A DNA stretch of 64,000 bases from NCBI RefSeq assembly GCF_001510655.1, contig NZ_LMVC01000003.1, positions 380,389 to 444,388 of the forward strand. Direction: 5' to 3'. The notes beneath the pieces are model-generated. The model was not told the DNA's origin and made no database searches. It worked only from the letters and a program-made list of their open reading frames with translations. Shown here piece after piece: positions 7,177 through 14,902 of the stretch. Position numbers and translations under genes: made by a program. Each line of letters opens with the position of its first letter. Within the stretch, counting starts at the first letter, position 1. Source of the stretch: Fictibacillus sp. FJAT-27399 (GTDB taxonomy: Bacteria > Bacillota > Bacilli > Bacillales > Fictibacillaceae).

Positions 7177-8979
7177 TCAGCTTGCTGTCGGGCTTGGAAG
7201 TTCTGTCACACTTTCAGCAGGAAGCGTGATCTCTGCAAGCGTCCCCTCACCAAGCGTACTCGTGAACCGTAAATGCCCCATATGGTTATCCAAAATCTTT
7301 TGGCTGACCATCAATCCGAGTCCCTTGCCGTTCTCTTTAGTCGTGAAAAAAGGGTGGAAGAGCTGTTTTAAGTGGACTTCAGATATTCCCACACCTTCGT
7401 CCTTGATCTGAATGAGCAGATTTTCGTTTTGAATGCCTGTAACGGTTATTGTTACCTTTCCGCCATCAGGCATAGCTTCGATCGCGTTCTTGATCACATT
7501 AACAAACACTTTCTTTAACTGGTTTTCTTCGCCTTTAACTGTTCCGCTGTCAATGTAAAACTGCGTCTCAATCTGTGTATTGTTGAGGCTTGCCTGCCCG
7601 GTCAAAAGCAGGGTAACCTGTTTGATCAAGGGGAGCAGGTCGATCCGCTTTGTCATCCTCAAATGAGGCTTAGCCAGCACCATAAATTCATTGGTAATGA
7701 GATTAATGGATTCAATCTCTTCCAGCATGATATTTAAATATTCTTCACGGCCAGGAATGTTGGGATGATCTTTGAACATCTGTGTAAAACCTTTAAGCGA
7801 GGTGAGGGGATTGCGGATCTCATGGGCAACCCCGGCAGCCAGTTCTCCGACAACGGCTAGTTTTTCCGACAGGCGTAATTTCTCTTCCATGATCCTGAAT
7901 TCTGTCAGGTCCTTGATCGTACCGATAATGCCAATCAGTTTGTTCTCAACAAAATAAGGGATATTTGTAATTTCTGCCTCGAACTCTGTTCCGTTTTTAT
8001 GTTTGATGCGTGTCTCGCGTTTGATCGGTTCACCGGCAAGTGTACGCTGAAAAAACTCTTCTGTTCTCTCTGCTTCTGATGGGGCCAGGAGAAAGGTATA
8101 GAGAGAGCCCTGCAGTTCATCTGCAGAATAGCCCGTGATCTTTTCTAAAGAATGATTGCCGCCTGTAATCTTTCTGTCCTTGCCGATCATATAAACGCCA
8201 TCTGGATTCAGTGCGATCAAGGAATGGTTGCGCTGTTCGCTTTCATCCAGCTGCAATGATTTCAGCTTCAGCTGCTGATCACTCATTGCCCCCAGTACAT
8301 ACAGAAGTGCGATGAACAACGAAGCAACGATTACAATAGCCGTAGCGATCAAAGAAAGACTTCCGAGGCGTGGATCGTGCATGATTAGAAAAATGTGATG
8401 AGACTTCATAAGCATCGCTTTTTCACCGATATAATGTAATCCCGTCAATGCCAAAACCATAAACAGACTATTGATGAATTGGGTGAATAATGAGGGCTGA
8501 GAGGCAGAAAATTGGCGGTAGAGCGCGATGCCTGAAAATAGATAAGCGGCTGCAGCAGCAAGGGTAGATACAAAAAAGTCATAGTGGAGATTGGAGTTTA
8601 TGGCTGCTGTTTTCATTCCGAAATAATGAAGGGCGATGATGCAGGAGCCCATAAAGAAGGCAGAAAGAAAGACACTGCTTTTTTTATGAAAGGATTTGGT
8701 GAAATAAAAGGCCCCATATGTTCCGGCAACGGCGATCAGCATACATTGGCTGATGGCGGGAATATGATGGGCTGCAGTCAAAGACATGTTCACAGACATC
8801 ATCCCGACGAAATGCGTACCCCATATTCCGATCCCCATGGTCAATGAAGCGCTGAACAGCCACAAACGGCGGGATGACTCCGTTTTACGGTTACTTCTGC
8901 GGGCAAAATCTAAGGCGACGAATGTGTAGACAATGGAAACGACGACAGATAGTGCCACGATATATAGATTATGCTGCAT
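7177..8979 (-). CDS. MHYT-PAS sensor histidine kinase
   Basis: 600 residues. The first ~245 form a membrane MHYT sensor of seven helices with three motif variants: GTHFVGMM, ALHYFGM and GLHYIGE. MHYT domains are proposed to bind metal and sense gases or redox state. A PAS domain follows (about 260-375). The C-terminal part is a HisKA domain with phospho-His in GVAHEIRNPLTSLKG and a HATPase with N box NVIKNAIEAMP, DEGVGIS and GKGLGLMVS. This resembles B. subtilis KinB/KinC-type kinases that feed sporulation, but no partner regulator is adjacent. The ATG at 8979 is preceded by GGAGGT; an upstream in-frame start has no such site. Confidence 0.88.
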   Translation of the reverse strand: MQHNLYIVALSVVVSIVYTFVALDFARRSNRKTESSRRLWLFSASLTMGIGIWGTHFVGMMSVNMSLTAAHHIPAISQCMLIAVAGTYGAFYFTKSFHKKSSVFLSAFFMGSCIIALHYFGMKTAAINSNLHYDFFVSTLAAAAAYLFSGIALYRQFSASQPSLFTQFINSLFMVLALTGLHYIGEKAMLMKSHHIFLIMHDPRLGSLSLIATAIVIVASLFIALLYVLGAMSDQQLKLKSLQLDESEQRNHSLIALNPDGVYMIGKDRKITGGNHSLEKITGYSADELQGSLYTFLLAPSEAERTEEFFQRTLAGEPIKRETRIKHKNGTEFEAEITNIPYFVENKLIGIIGTIKDLTEFRIMEEKLRLSEKLAVVGELAAGVAHEIRNPLTSLKGFTQMFKDHPNIPGREEYLNIMLEEIESINLITNEFMVLAKPHLRMTKRIDLLPLIKQVTLLLTGQASLNNTQIETQFYIDSGTVKGEENQLKKVFVNVIKNAIEAMPDGGKVTITVTGIQNENLLIQIKDEGVGISEVHLKQLFHPFFTTKENGKGLGLMVSQKILDNHMGHLRFTSTLGEGTLAEITLPAESVTELPSPTAS

Positions 8980-9194
8980 AGTATGAAGTACCTCCAATTC
9001 ATGAATATATTTTACTAATTTCTTACAATTTCGACGTTTTCCTTCTTTTACTCTCAAATTTTTACAAAAAAATTATTAGGTCCATTGAACCCTCTTTAAG
9101 AAGGACTCTTACCATAGAACCATGTCCTGTTTTTAAACCGTTTTTTTCTATCCTGCCAGGGGTAATAGTAAGAAAAACAGGAGTGGTGGCATAC

Positions 9195-10169
9195 ATGGGA
9201 GATAAATATTACCTAACAACAGATATTGGCGGTACCAATGTGGAAGCAGCCCTTTTTGAAGCAGATGGTACAATGCTGGCAAACAGAGAATTTCCGACAC
9301 AGGAATTTGTGGATTCCGGTGTTTTAATAGAATTGGCGAAACAAGCTAAAGAGATGGCTGAAGAAAAGAATGTCAGCTGGGAGGATATTGTTTCGGCAGG
9401 GATCGTGGCACCAGGTGTCATTGATCCGGATACGGGTGTGGTGTTTCATGCCCCTAATCTAAAGTGGCAGGATTATGAGCTGAAAAAAGAAGCAGAAGAA
9501 ATGCTGGGCGTACCTGTTCATATCGATAATGACGTAAATGGCGGATTGCTGGGCGAGGTCTATTACGGTGCCGCACAGGGAAAGAAAAATGTCCTGCTGT
9601 TCATGATCGGAACGAGCATCGGAGCAGGATTGTTGATCAATGGTGAAATCTACCGTGGAGCCCATTGGGCATCAGGGGAGGTGGGCCATATGATCAGCGA
9701 TCCTGAAGCGGCTACGGGTTCATTTATTCCAATCAAGGACGGATATGGCTTTTTAAGCAGCAAAATGGGCGGTGTGGCTATCGCACACCATTACCGGGAG
9801 GCAAAACGGCTGGACGGTGAGGTTTCTGGAGAAGAGCTAAATAGACTGAAAGCATCAGATGTGTTTCAGTTCGCGGAGGAGGGAGACAAGCTCGCCCAGG
9901 GCATTATCCGGGAAGGCATCCTTCATATGGGGATGGCCATCGTCAATGCTGCTGCCCTTATCAATCCTGAAACGATTGTCATCGGCGGAGGCGTTGCTCA
10001 GTCGGGAAATTGGTTCCTTGGAAAAATAAAAAGCATGCTTGAAGAGTTTGTGCCGTGCCCGACCGAGGTTGTCCTTGCGGGATTAAAGGATCAATCCCCG
10101 CTCTATGGGGCGCTGGCTCTTTGTCAGCTCATGGATAAAGAGGAAAAGGTTCAGGAAGGAAATGGATGA
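9195..10169 (+). CDS. ROK family sugar kinase-like protein lacking the zinc-binding cysteines
   Basis: 324 residues with an N-terminal ATP-binding DIGGTN, then HIDNDVNGG and GTSIGAGLLINGEIYRGAHWASGEVGHM, all diagnostic of the ROK fold (glucokinases, related sugar kinases and regulators). After the ExGH segment the usual CxCGxxGCxE zinc motif of bacterial ROK glucokinases is missing; the region reads through SDPEAATGSFIPIKDGYG without cysteine. Substrate is therefore open. GGAG lies 11 bases before the ATG at 9195; a GTG at 9183 is an alternative. No sugar transport genes are adjacent. Confidence 0.82.
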   Translation: MGDKYYLTTDIGGTNVEAALFEADGTMLANREFPTQEFVDSGVLIELAKQAKEMAEEKNVSWEDIVSAGIVAPGVIDPDTGVVFHAPNLKWQDYELKKEAEEMLGVPVHIDNDVNGGLLGEVYYGAAQGKKNVLLFMIGTSIGAGLLINGEIYRGAHWASGEVGHMISDPEAATGSFIPIKDGYGFLSSKMGGVAIAHHYREAKRLDGEVSGEELNRLKASDVFQFAEEGDKLAQGIIREGILHMGMAIVNAAALINPETIVIGGGVAQSGNWFLGKIKSMLEEFVPCPTEVVLAGLKDQSPLYGALALCQLMDKEEKVQEGNG

Positions 10170-10206
10170 AAGATGGAGAAGGAAAGAAAAACAGAGATAA
10201 AGAAAT

Positions 10207-10230
10207 GCGCCGTTTTAATGAAAACGGCGC
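10207..10230 (+). terminator. Hairpin after the ROK gene
   Basis: A perfect 10-bp stem, GCGCCGTTTT with AAAACGGCGC, around ATGA-type loop bases, 37 bp after the ROK stop. The following tail is CTGTTTCG, so termination may be modest. Confidence 0.65.
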
Positions 10231-10296
10231 CTGTTTCGTGTAAACTACTACGTAGATGAGACAACGGACGAAATACTGTCAGGAAAGGAAATTACA

Positions 10297-11046
10297 ATGA
10301 GCAAGGTAGCGATAATGACAGACAGCACGGCATATATACCAGAACACATCAGAAACGAAAAAAACATTGTAATGATTCCGCTCAACGTTATTTTTGGCAA
10401 TGAATCGTATAAGGAAGAAGTGGAGCTTAACAAGGATGATTTTTACGGGATGGTTGGCAAGGGAGGAGCCCTTCCTAAAACGTCACAGCCATCCATCGGC
10501 GAACTCGCAGACATGGTGGAAGGCATCAAGTTCCATGTGTTTGATTCTGAGATCAGCTGCGCCCCGCAAGCCTTTTATACGTACAAAGCAGTCGAAATGG
10601 CGGCGGAGGGAGCAAATGCAACGGAAATCATGGAGAAACTGAACTCTATGAAAGAGCGAGGCATTCCCGCCTATTTCGTGGTCGATGACCTCAACCACCT
10701 GCATCGCGGCGGACGAATGAACGCGGCCCAGCTTCTCGTTGGGAATCTTCTGCAGATCAAGCCTGTGCTTCATTTTCAGGATAAAAGAATAGTTCCTTTC
10801 GAAAAAATCCGTACAAAGAAAAAAGCGATCTCCCGCATTCATCACCTCATGGAGCAATCGGTAAAGCAGGATGAGAGTTTCAAAGTCAGTGTGATCCATG
10901 CCCAGCGTGAAGAAGAGGCAAAGGAAATCGCAGCCGATATTCAGGAGAGATATCCCAATGCTGATGTCGCGGTAGATTATTTTGGCCCTGTTATTGGGAC
11001 CCACCTTGGCGAAGGATCGATCGGCATCACGTGGATGAAAAATTAA
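10297..11046 (+). CDS. degV: DegV family fatty-acid-binding protein with an internal deletion
   Basis: DegV (FakB-type) proteins hold a fatty acid for phosphorylation by FakA. This 249-residue protein follows B. subtilis DegV closely at both ends: IMTDSTAYIP, TSQPSIGEL, FDSEISC, DDLNHLHRGGRM, PFEKIRTKKKAISRI and GTHLGEGSIGI. Around residues 70-78, however, GEL is joined almost directly to VEGIKFHVFDSEISC. About 32 residues are missing, including the conserved SIHLSSGxSGT segment that contacts the lipid carboxylate. The frame is intact. Context matches B. subtilis (between degU and comFA). Binding activity is doubtful. Confidence 0.88.
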   Translation: MSKVAIMTDSTAYIPEHIRNEKNIVMIPLNVIFGNESYKEEVELNKDDFYGMVGKGGALPKTSQPSIGELADMVEGIKFHVFDSEISCAPQAFYTYKAVEMAAEGANATEIMEKLNSMKERGIPAYFVVDDLNHLHRGGRMNAAQLLVGNLLQIKPVLHFQDKRIVPFEKIRTKKKAISRIHHLMEQSVKQDESFKVSVIHAQREEEAKEIAADIQERYPNADVAVDYFGPVIGTHLGEGSIGITWMKN

Positions 11047-11047
11047 A

Positions 11048-11278
11048 TAAAGGCTGTTTTCGTAACCTTTGTTGCTCATAGGAGTAGTTGATTTCCGTTT
11101 CAGGATGCTCGCTTTCCGCGGGGCGGGCGGTGAGCCTCCTCGGCGCATGGCGCCTGTGGGTCTCACCTGTCCCGCATCTCCCGCAGGAGTCTCGCCCCTT
11201 GCACTCCAATCAACTTGGCAATGAAGGATTCTTACAGAAGACTTCCCAAAGCAACAATCTTTTAGAAAAGAGCCTTTA
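11048..11278. repeat. MITE-like structured repeat, copy B
   Basis: 231 bp bounded by the exact inverted ends TAAAGGCT and AGCCTTTA, extended by TTTTC/GAAAA and TTGTTGCT/AGCAACAA inside. GTTGATTTCC near the left end pairs with CCAATCAAC near the right. The centre holds GC-rich inverted blocks such as CTTTCCGCGGGGCG and CTCGGCGCATGGCGCC. It begins 2 bp after the degV stop and ends 43 bp before the comFA leader, so it fills the whole gap and could act as its terminator. Confidence 0.85.
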
Positions 11279-11320
11279 GAAAAGAATCAAAGTCTAAATA
11301 AACATACGGAGGGATTTTAT

Positions 11321-11356
11321 ATGAAAATTCCTATTCAACAGGAGACGGCACCATGA
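11321..11356 (+). CDS. Possible 11-residue leader peptide overlapping the comFA start
   Basis: ATG at 11321 is preceded by a very strong site GGAGGG (11308-11313). The frame encodes MKIPIQQETAP and ends in TGA at 11354-11356, sharing ATGA with the comFA start at 11353. Such overlap suggests translational coupling of comFA to the leader. Its sequence resembles the first residues of B. subtilis ComFA (MNVPVEKN), so it may instead be the old comFA N-terminus cut off by a frame change. Not seen as a protein family. Confidence 0.5.
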   Translation: MKIPIQQETAP

Positions 11357-12852
11357 GGTTCGTCTCTTTTTTTGTTGATGGAAAAAGCGTGGCGGTTCCT
11401 GAAGTGCTGAAGCCGCCTGATGTCAGTACTGTGCCTGTTTCCTTTCACAAGCTTCAAGTCCTTGATACCCCCGATTTTAGTGAGGTATACCCCTTTTCTG
11501 CTGAACTACAAGCCTCTTTATCAGGCAAACTCCTCTTGTTTGAAGAACTTCCCTACTCGATTGATGTGATTCATGAGCACTATCTTAATGGCTGCTTAGC
11601 TTATGAAAAAGGAATTGAAGAAGCTGGCGGTTCGTTTGTATGCAAGCGTTGTGGCAACGATAAGCCGCGTTTGTTTTCGTCTTTTTCCTGTTTTCGGTGT
11701 AAGGAGAGGGAATGTGTTTACTGCCGGAAGTGCCTTGTGATGGGACGGGTGAGTCAGTGTACACCGCTTGTCCGCTGGTGCGGTCCGGAGGTGGAGTGGA
11801 AGGTGAATGAGGTTAGGTTGGAATGGGAAGGGAAGCTGTCGGCTGCTCAGAGGAAGGCTTCGGATGAGTTGGTTTCCCGTGTTGGGGGTAAAGGTGAGTT
11901 GCTGATTTGGGCGGTGTGCGGAGCTGGGAAAACAGAGGTGCTTTTTTATGGACTGGAGAGAGCATTGAAGGCTGGACTGAGAGTTTGTTTGGCCACTCCG
12001 AGAACCGATGTTGTGCTCGAACTGCTGCCACGGCTTCGTAAAGTGTTTCCTGGTGTTACTTTGGCAGGTTTGTATGGAGGAAGTGAGGAGAAGCTGGAAG
12101 GTGCACAGCTTGTGGTTTCAACAATACACCAATTATATCGTTATCGGGATGCGTTTGATCTCGTGGTGGTTGATGAAGTGGATGCTTTTCCGTATTCGTA
12201 TGACTCGTCTTTGGAGTATGCGGTTCTTCAGGCAAAGAAGGAGGATGCCCTGCTCGTCTATTTGAGTGCAACTCCGGGAAGGAAGATGAAGAAAAGAGCA
12301 GTGGCAGGAGGGCTTCCTCATGTGAAGATTCCGCTTCGGTTCCATGGCTACCCGCTGCCTGTTCCTCAGTTTGTATGGTGCGGGAATTGGAAGAAGAGAT
12401 TGAAGAAAGGCAGATTGCCAAAAAACGTGATGAACTGGGTGGAGCATCAGTTGGAAGTAAAGCGTCAGGGTTTTTTGTTTGTTCCATCTGTTGTGGCTCT
12501 ACATCAGGTGGCGGCGTTATTGCAGGCAGTTTTCCCGGGTATTGAGGGTGTGCATGCAGAAGATCCTGATCGTAAAGAGAAGGTCATGAAGTTCCGGAAT
12601 GGTGAGATATCCATATTGGTGACAACGACGATCCTAGAGCGCGGTGTTACAGTTCCCTATACGGATGTAGCAGTGCTCGGTGCAGAAGAGGATATTTTTA
12701 CGGAGAGTGCACTCGTGCAGATTTCCGGTCGTGCCGGACGAAGCAAGGATGACCCGGCAGGAGAGGTTGTGTTTTTTCATTATGGAAAAACGAATGCGAT
12801 GGTGGATGCTAGACGGCACATTGAAGGGATGAATCAGGAGGCTGGTTTATGA
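11353..12852 (+). CDS. comFA: Late competence DNA-uptake helicase ComFA
   Basis: ComFA is the membrane-associated ATPase that drives transforming single-stranded DNA into the cytosol. 499 residues (463 in B. subtilis). The N-terminal zinc finger has cysteines at 97, 100, 113, 116, 121, 124 and 127. The DEAD-type core has Walker A CGAGKT at 189-194, DEVD at 274-277, SATP, then TTTILERGVTVP and QISGRAGRSKDDP in the second RecA domain. The N-terminus is about 35 residues longer than in B. subtilis. AGGAGA precedes the start. The stop overlaps the comFC start (ATGA); comFB is absent. Confidence 0.95.
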   Translation: MRFVSFFVDGKSVAVPEVLKPPDVSTVPVSFHKLQVLDTPDFSEVYPFSAELQASLSGKLLLFEELPYSIDVIHEHYLNGCLAYEKGIEEAGGSFVCKRCGNDKPRLFSSFSCFRCKERECVYCRKCLVMGRVSQCTPLVRWCGPEVEWKVNEVRLEWEGKLSAAQRKASDELVSRVGGKGELLIWAVCGAGKTEVLFYGLERALKAGLRVCLATPRTDVVLELLPRLRKVFPGVTLAGLYGGSEEKLEGAQLVVSTIHQLYRYRDAFDLVVVDEVDAFPYSYDSSLEYAVLQAKKEDALLVYLSATPGRKMKKRAVAGGLPHVKIPLRFHGYPLPVPQFVWCGNWKKRLKKGRLPKNVMNWVEHQLEVKRQGFLFVPSVVALHQVAALLQAVFPGIEGVHAEDPDRKEKVMKFRNGEISILVTTTILERGVTVPYTDVAVLGAEEDIFTESALVQISGRAGRSKDDPAGEVVFFHYGKTNAMVDARRHIEGMNQEAGL

Positions 12853-13562
12853 ATTATTGCCTGTTTTGTGATGAAGGTTTTTACGAGACGGTGAGCTGGA
12901 GCTTTGTGCTTGGCATTGCAGGTGAAATGCACTTTTGCGAGGAATGCAACTCATCCTTAGAGAGAATTGGAGGGGAAATATGCGAGATCTGCGGACGTTC
13001 TTTTTCTTTATTTCCCGAGGAATATCGACAAGATAACCGTTGTAACGACTGTATACGTTGGGAAGAAGACGACAATTGGCGGGGTGTTCTCGTTAAGAAC
13101 CGGTCATTGTATGTCTATAACGACCTTTTAAAGGAATTGATCAGCCGGCTGAAATATAGAGGTGATGCCGAGCTGGTGAAGGGGTTTGGACAGGAGCTTA
13201 GAAAAATCTATTTGCACGAGTTTAAAGGATTTGTGGTCGTTCCTGTGCCGTTAAGTCAGGAAAGGCATTACGAGCGTGGATTTAACCAGGCGCAGTTGCT
13301 GGCGGAATTATTGGGTGTGGATATCGTGTATGCACTGAAAAGGGTCTTGCATGAAAAGAAGCAGAGTAAGAAGTCAAGACAGGAGCGGCTGGAGATGAAG
13401 GAAACAATTTTTGAGCTGGCTGTTGACGCTAAGTTGACTGAAGGAAAATGCGTCGTTCTTGTTGATGACGTATATACAACGGGGGCAACGCTCAGACAGG
13501 CTGCAAGGATGCTGAAGGAAGCAAGTGCTTTGCAGGTTTCGTCCATGACACTCGGCCGTTAA
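12849..13562 (+). CDS. comFC: Competence protein ComFC (phosphoribosyltransferase-like)
   Basis: 237 residues of the ComF/GntX family, required for natural transformation and proposed to help deliver DNA to recombination functions together with ComFA. An N-terminal double zinc finger has CLFC, CEEC, CEIC and CNDC pairs in the first ~70 residues. The phosphoribosyltransferase fold has PVPLSQERHYERGFNQAQLL and the PRPP loop VVLVDDVYTTGATL. It starts within the comFA stop, so both are translated from one message. Confidence 0.93.
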   Translation: MNYCLFCDEGFYETVSWSFVLGIAGEMHFCEECNSSLERIGGEICEICGRSFSLFPEEYRQDNRCNDCIRWEEDDNWRGVLVKNRSLYVYNDLLKELISRLKYRGDAELVKGFGQELRKIYLHEFKGFVVVPVPLSQERHYERGFNQAQLLAELLGVDIVYALKRVLHEKKQSKKSRQERLEMKETIFELAVDAKLTEGKCVVLVDDVYTTGATLRQAARMLKEASALQVSSMTLGR

Positions 13563-13662
13563 GGAAGGTTTTCACTTTTTTTGTTTAGTTCGGATGAGGG
13601 TCTATCAACATTCCAATCTTCCTTCCGATAATTACGGTAGAGATATTAGAGGAGTGATCGGA

Positions 13663-14055
13663 ATGGGAGAATTGAAAAATTGCCCAAGCTGTGGAAATTT
13701 ATATGTTCAGCACCTTCGTTCAGTATGTGATTCGTGCTACACGGAAGAAGAGCTGATGTTTGAAAAGGTGTTTCAGTATATGAGGAAGCGGGAGAATCGG
13801 CAGGCAACCTTGCTTGATGTTCATCAGCAAACCGGGGTGGATGAAGAGAAAATCACAAAGTTTATCCGCCAGGGCAGAATCCGTGTGGTCGGGTTTCCGA
13901 ATTTTTATTATCCATGTGAAACATGTGAGGGTCCGACCCAGGAAGGGCGACTCTGCTGCTCATGCAAAAAGAAAATCATGGGTGATCTGAAAACCAATGA
14001 ATTCGAAGCGCAAAAGAAGCTTGTTGATCTAGGAAGGTCTTACTATACCGATTAA
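13663..14055 (+). CDS. yvyF: Flagellar operon protein YvyF
   Basis: 130 residues with cysteine pairs CPSCGN and CDSC near the N-terminus and CETC ... CCSC near residues 88-105, suggesting zinc ribbons around a small MerR/helix-turn-helix-like middle part (TLLDVHQQTGVDEEKITKFIRQGRI). This is the TIGR03826 family found before flgM in bacilli; YvyF has been tied to control of flagellar gene expression, mechanism unclear. The frame is open from 13594, but GAGGAG before the ATG at 13663 and the family N-terminus set the start. Confidence 0.9.
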   Translation: MGELKNCPSCGNLYVQHLRSVCDSCYTEEELMFEKVFQYMRKRENRQATLLDVHQQTGVDEEKITKFIRQGRIRVVGFPNFYYPCETCEGPTQEGRLCCSCKKKIMGDLKTNEFEAQKKLVDLGRSYYTD

Positions 14056-14083
14056 TCAAAAGTCCTATTTTTACGTGAATAGC

Positions 14084-14110
14084 TTCAGTCTTGTTATTTT
14101 AAACCGATAT
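14084..14110 (+). promoter_or_regulatory. SigD-type promoter before flgM
   Basis: A -10 element ACCGATAT (14103-14110; consensus GCCGATAT) lies 48 bp before the flgM start, with TTCA (14084-14087; consensus TAAA) 15 bp upstream. The B. subtilis flgM operon has a SigD promoter at this place. Confidence 0.6.
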
Positions 14111-14158
14111 AAGAAATAGGAAATGCAGGAGCGATCCTGCTTAATAGAGGTGAATCCT

Positions 14159-14419
14159 ATGAAGATCAATAGCTTTAATCATGTCAATATTAACCCTTAC
14201 ACTAAACAAATCCAACAATATTCCAAAAACGAGGAAAAGATGAAGCAGAGCGACGAAATTCAAATCTCAGCTGAAGCGAAAGAACTTCAATCATCACAGC
14301 AATTTTCAGTTAGCCGCCAGGATAAAATACATGAAATTAAAACCCAGATTGATTCCGGCCAGTACCACCCCGACGCAAGAGAGGTCGCCCGGAAGTTCTA
14401 TCAGTTCTGGAATAACTAG
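14159..14419 (+). CDS. flgM: Anti-sigma-D factor FlgM
   Basis: 86 residues (88 in B. subtilis). FlgM binds SigD and blocks late flagellar gene expression until the hook-basal body is complete. Visible are the conserved N-terminal MKINSFNHVNINPY, the EIQISAEAKELQ segment and the SigD-binding C-terminal helices IKTQIDSGQYHPDAREVARK. The frame is open from 14123, but AGAGGTGA lies before the ATG at 14159. First gene of flgM-flgN-flgK-flgL, probably a SigD-driven feedback loop. Confidence 0.95.
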   Translation: MKINSFNHVNINPYTKQIQQYSKNEEKMKQSDEIQISAEAKELQSSQQFSVSRQDKIHEIKTQIDSGQYHPDAREVARKFYQFWNN

Positions 14420-14428
14420 GAGGATCTC

Positions 14429-14887
14429 ATGGCGCTAAAGGACATGAAATCTTTATTAAACAAGCTGCTCGACGTCCACCGTGAACTTAACAGCATCGCT
14501 GAACAGAAAACAACGATATTAAAAACAGGTGACGTAAAGGCGCTTGATGCCTTGATGCTTAAAGAGAACGAGCATGTGAAAACTCTGATGGAGCTTGAAG
14601 AAATGCGGAATGGAACAAGCGCTCTCACGATGTCAGAACTGATTGAGCAGGCTGTTCCAAGTGAGAAAGAGCAGCTTGAAGCTCTTCAATATGAACTTTC
14701 TAAAGAATACATGCTTTTAAAGGAACGAAACGAACTGAACCAGCAGCTGATCCATCAGTCGCTGCAGTTTGTGAACATGTCATTGAACATGTTCATGCCT
14801 GAGCCGGAAAAAGTAACATACAGCCGTCCGCAGGCAAAGGAATATGCGGGAGCAGGGAGCTTTTCCCTGTTTGATTCAAAAGCCTAG
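14429..14887 (+). CDS. flgN: FlgN-type flagellar chaperone (YvyG)
   Basis: 152 residues, almost all alpha-helical and charged, with two long heptad-like helices (about 1-60 and 75-120). In B. subtilis the gene in this position, yvyG (flgN), acts as export chaperone for the hook-associated proteins FlgK and FlgL, which are encoded next. GGAGG precedes the ATG, 9 bp after the flgM stop. Confidence 0.88.
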   Translation: MALKDMKSLLNKLLDVHRELNSIAEQKTTILKTGDVKALDALMLKENEHVKTLMELEEMRNGTSALTMSELIEQAVPSEKEQLEALQYELSKEYMLLKERNELNQQLIHQSLQFVNMSLNMFMPEPEKVTYSRPQAKEYAGAGSFSLFDSKA

Positions 14888-14902
14888 AACGGAGGAACAT
14901 TC

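Noticed and set aside
10483-11166. Minus-strand frame of 227 codons over degV and repeat B
   Set aside because: Antisense to degV for most of its length and begins in the repeat; no ribosome site.
11266-11278. AAAA-N5-TTTA as a ComK half-box for comFA
   Set aside because: It is part of the conserved right end of the MITE-like repeat and occurs only as one imperfect half; a ComK site needs two AT-boxes.
12056-12487. Antisense frames inside comFA
   Set aside because: Products are Ser/Pro/His-rich shadows of the comFA coding strand.
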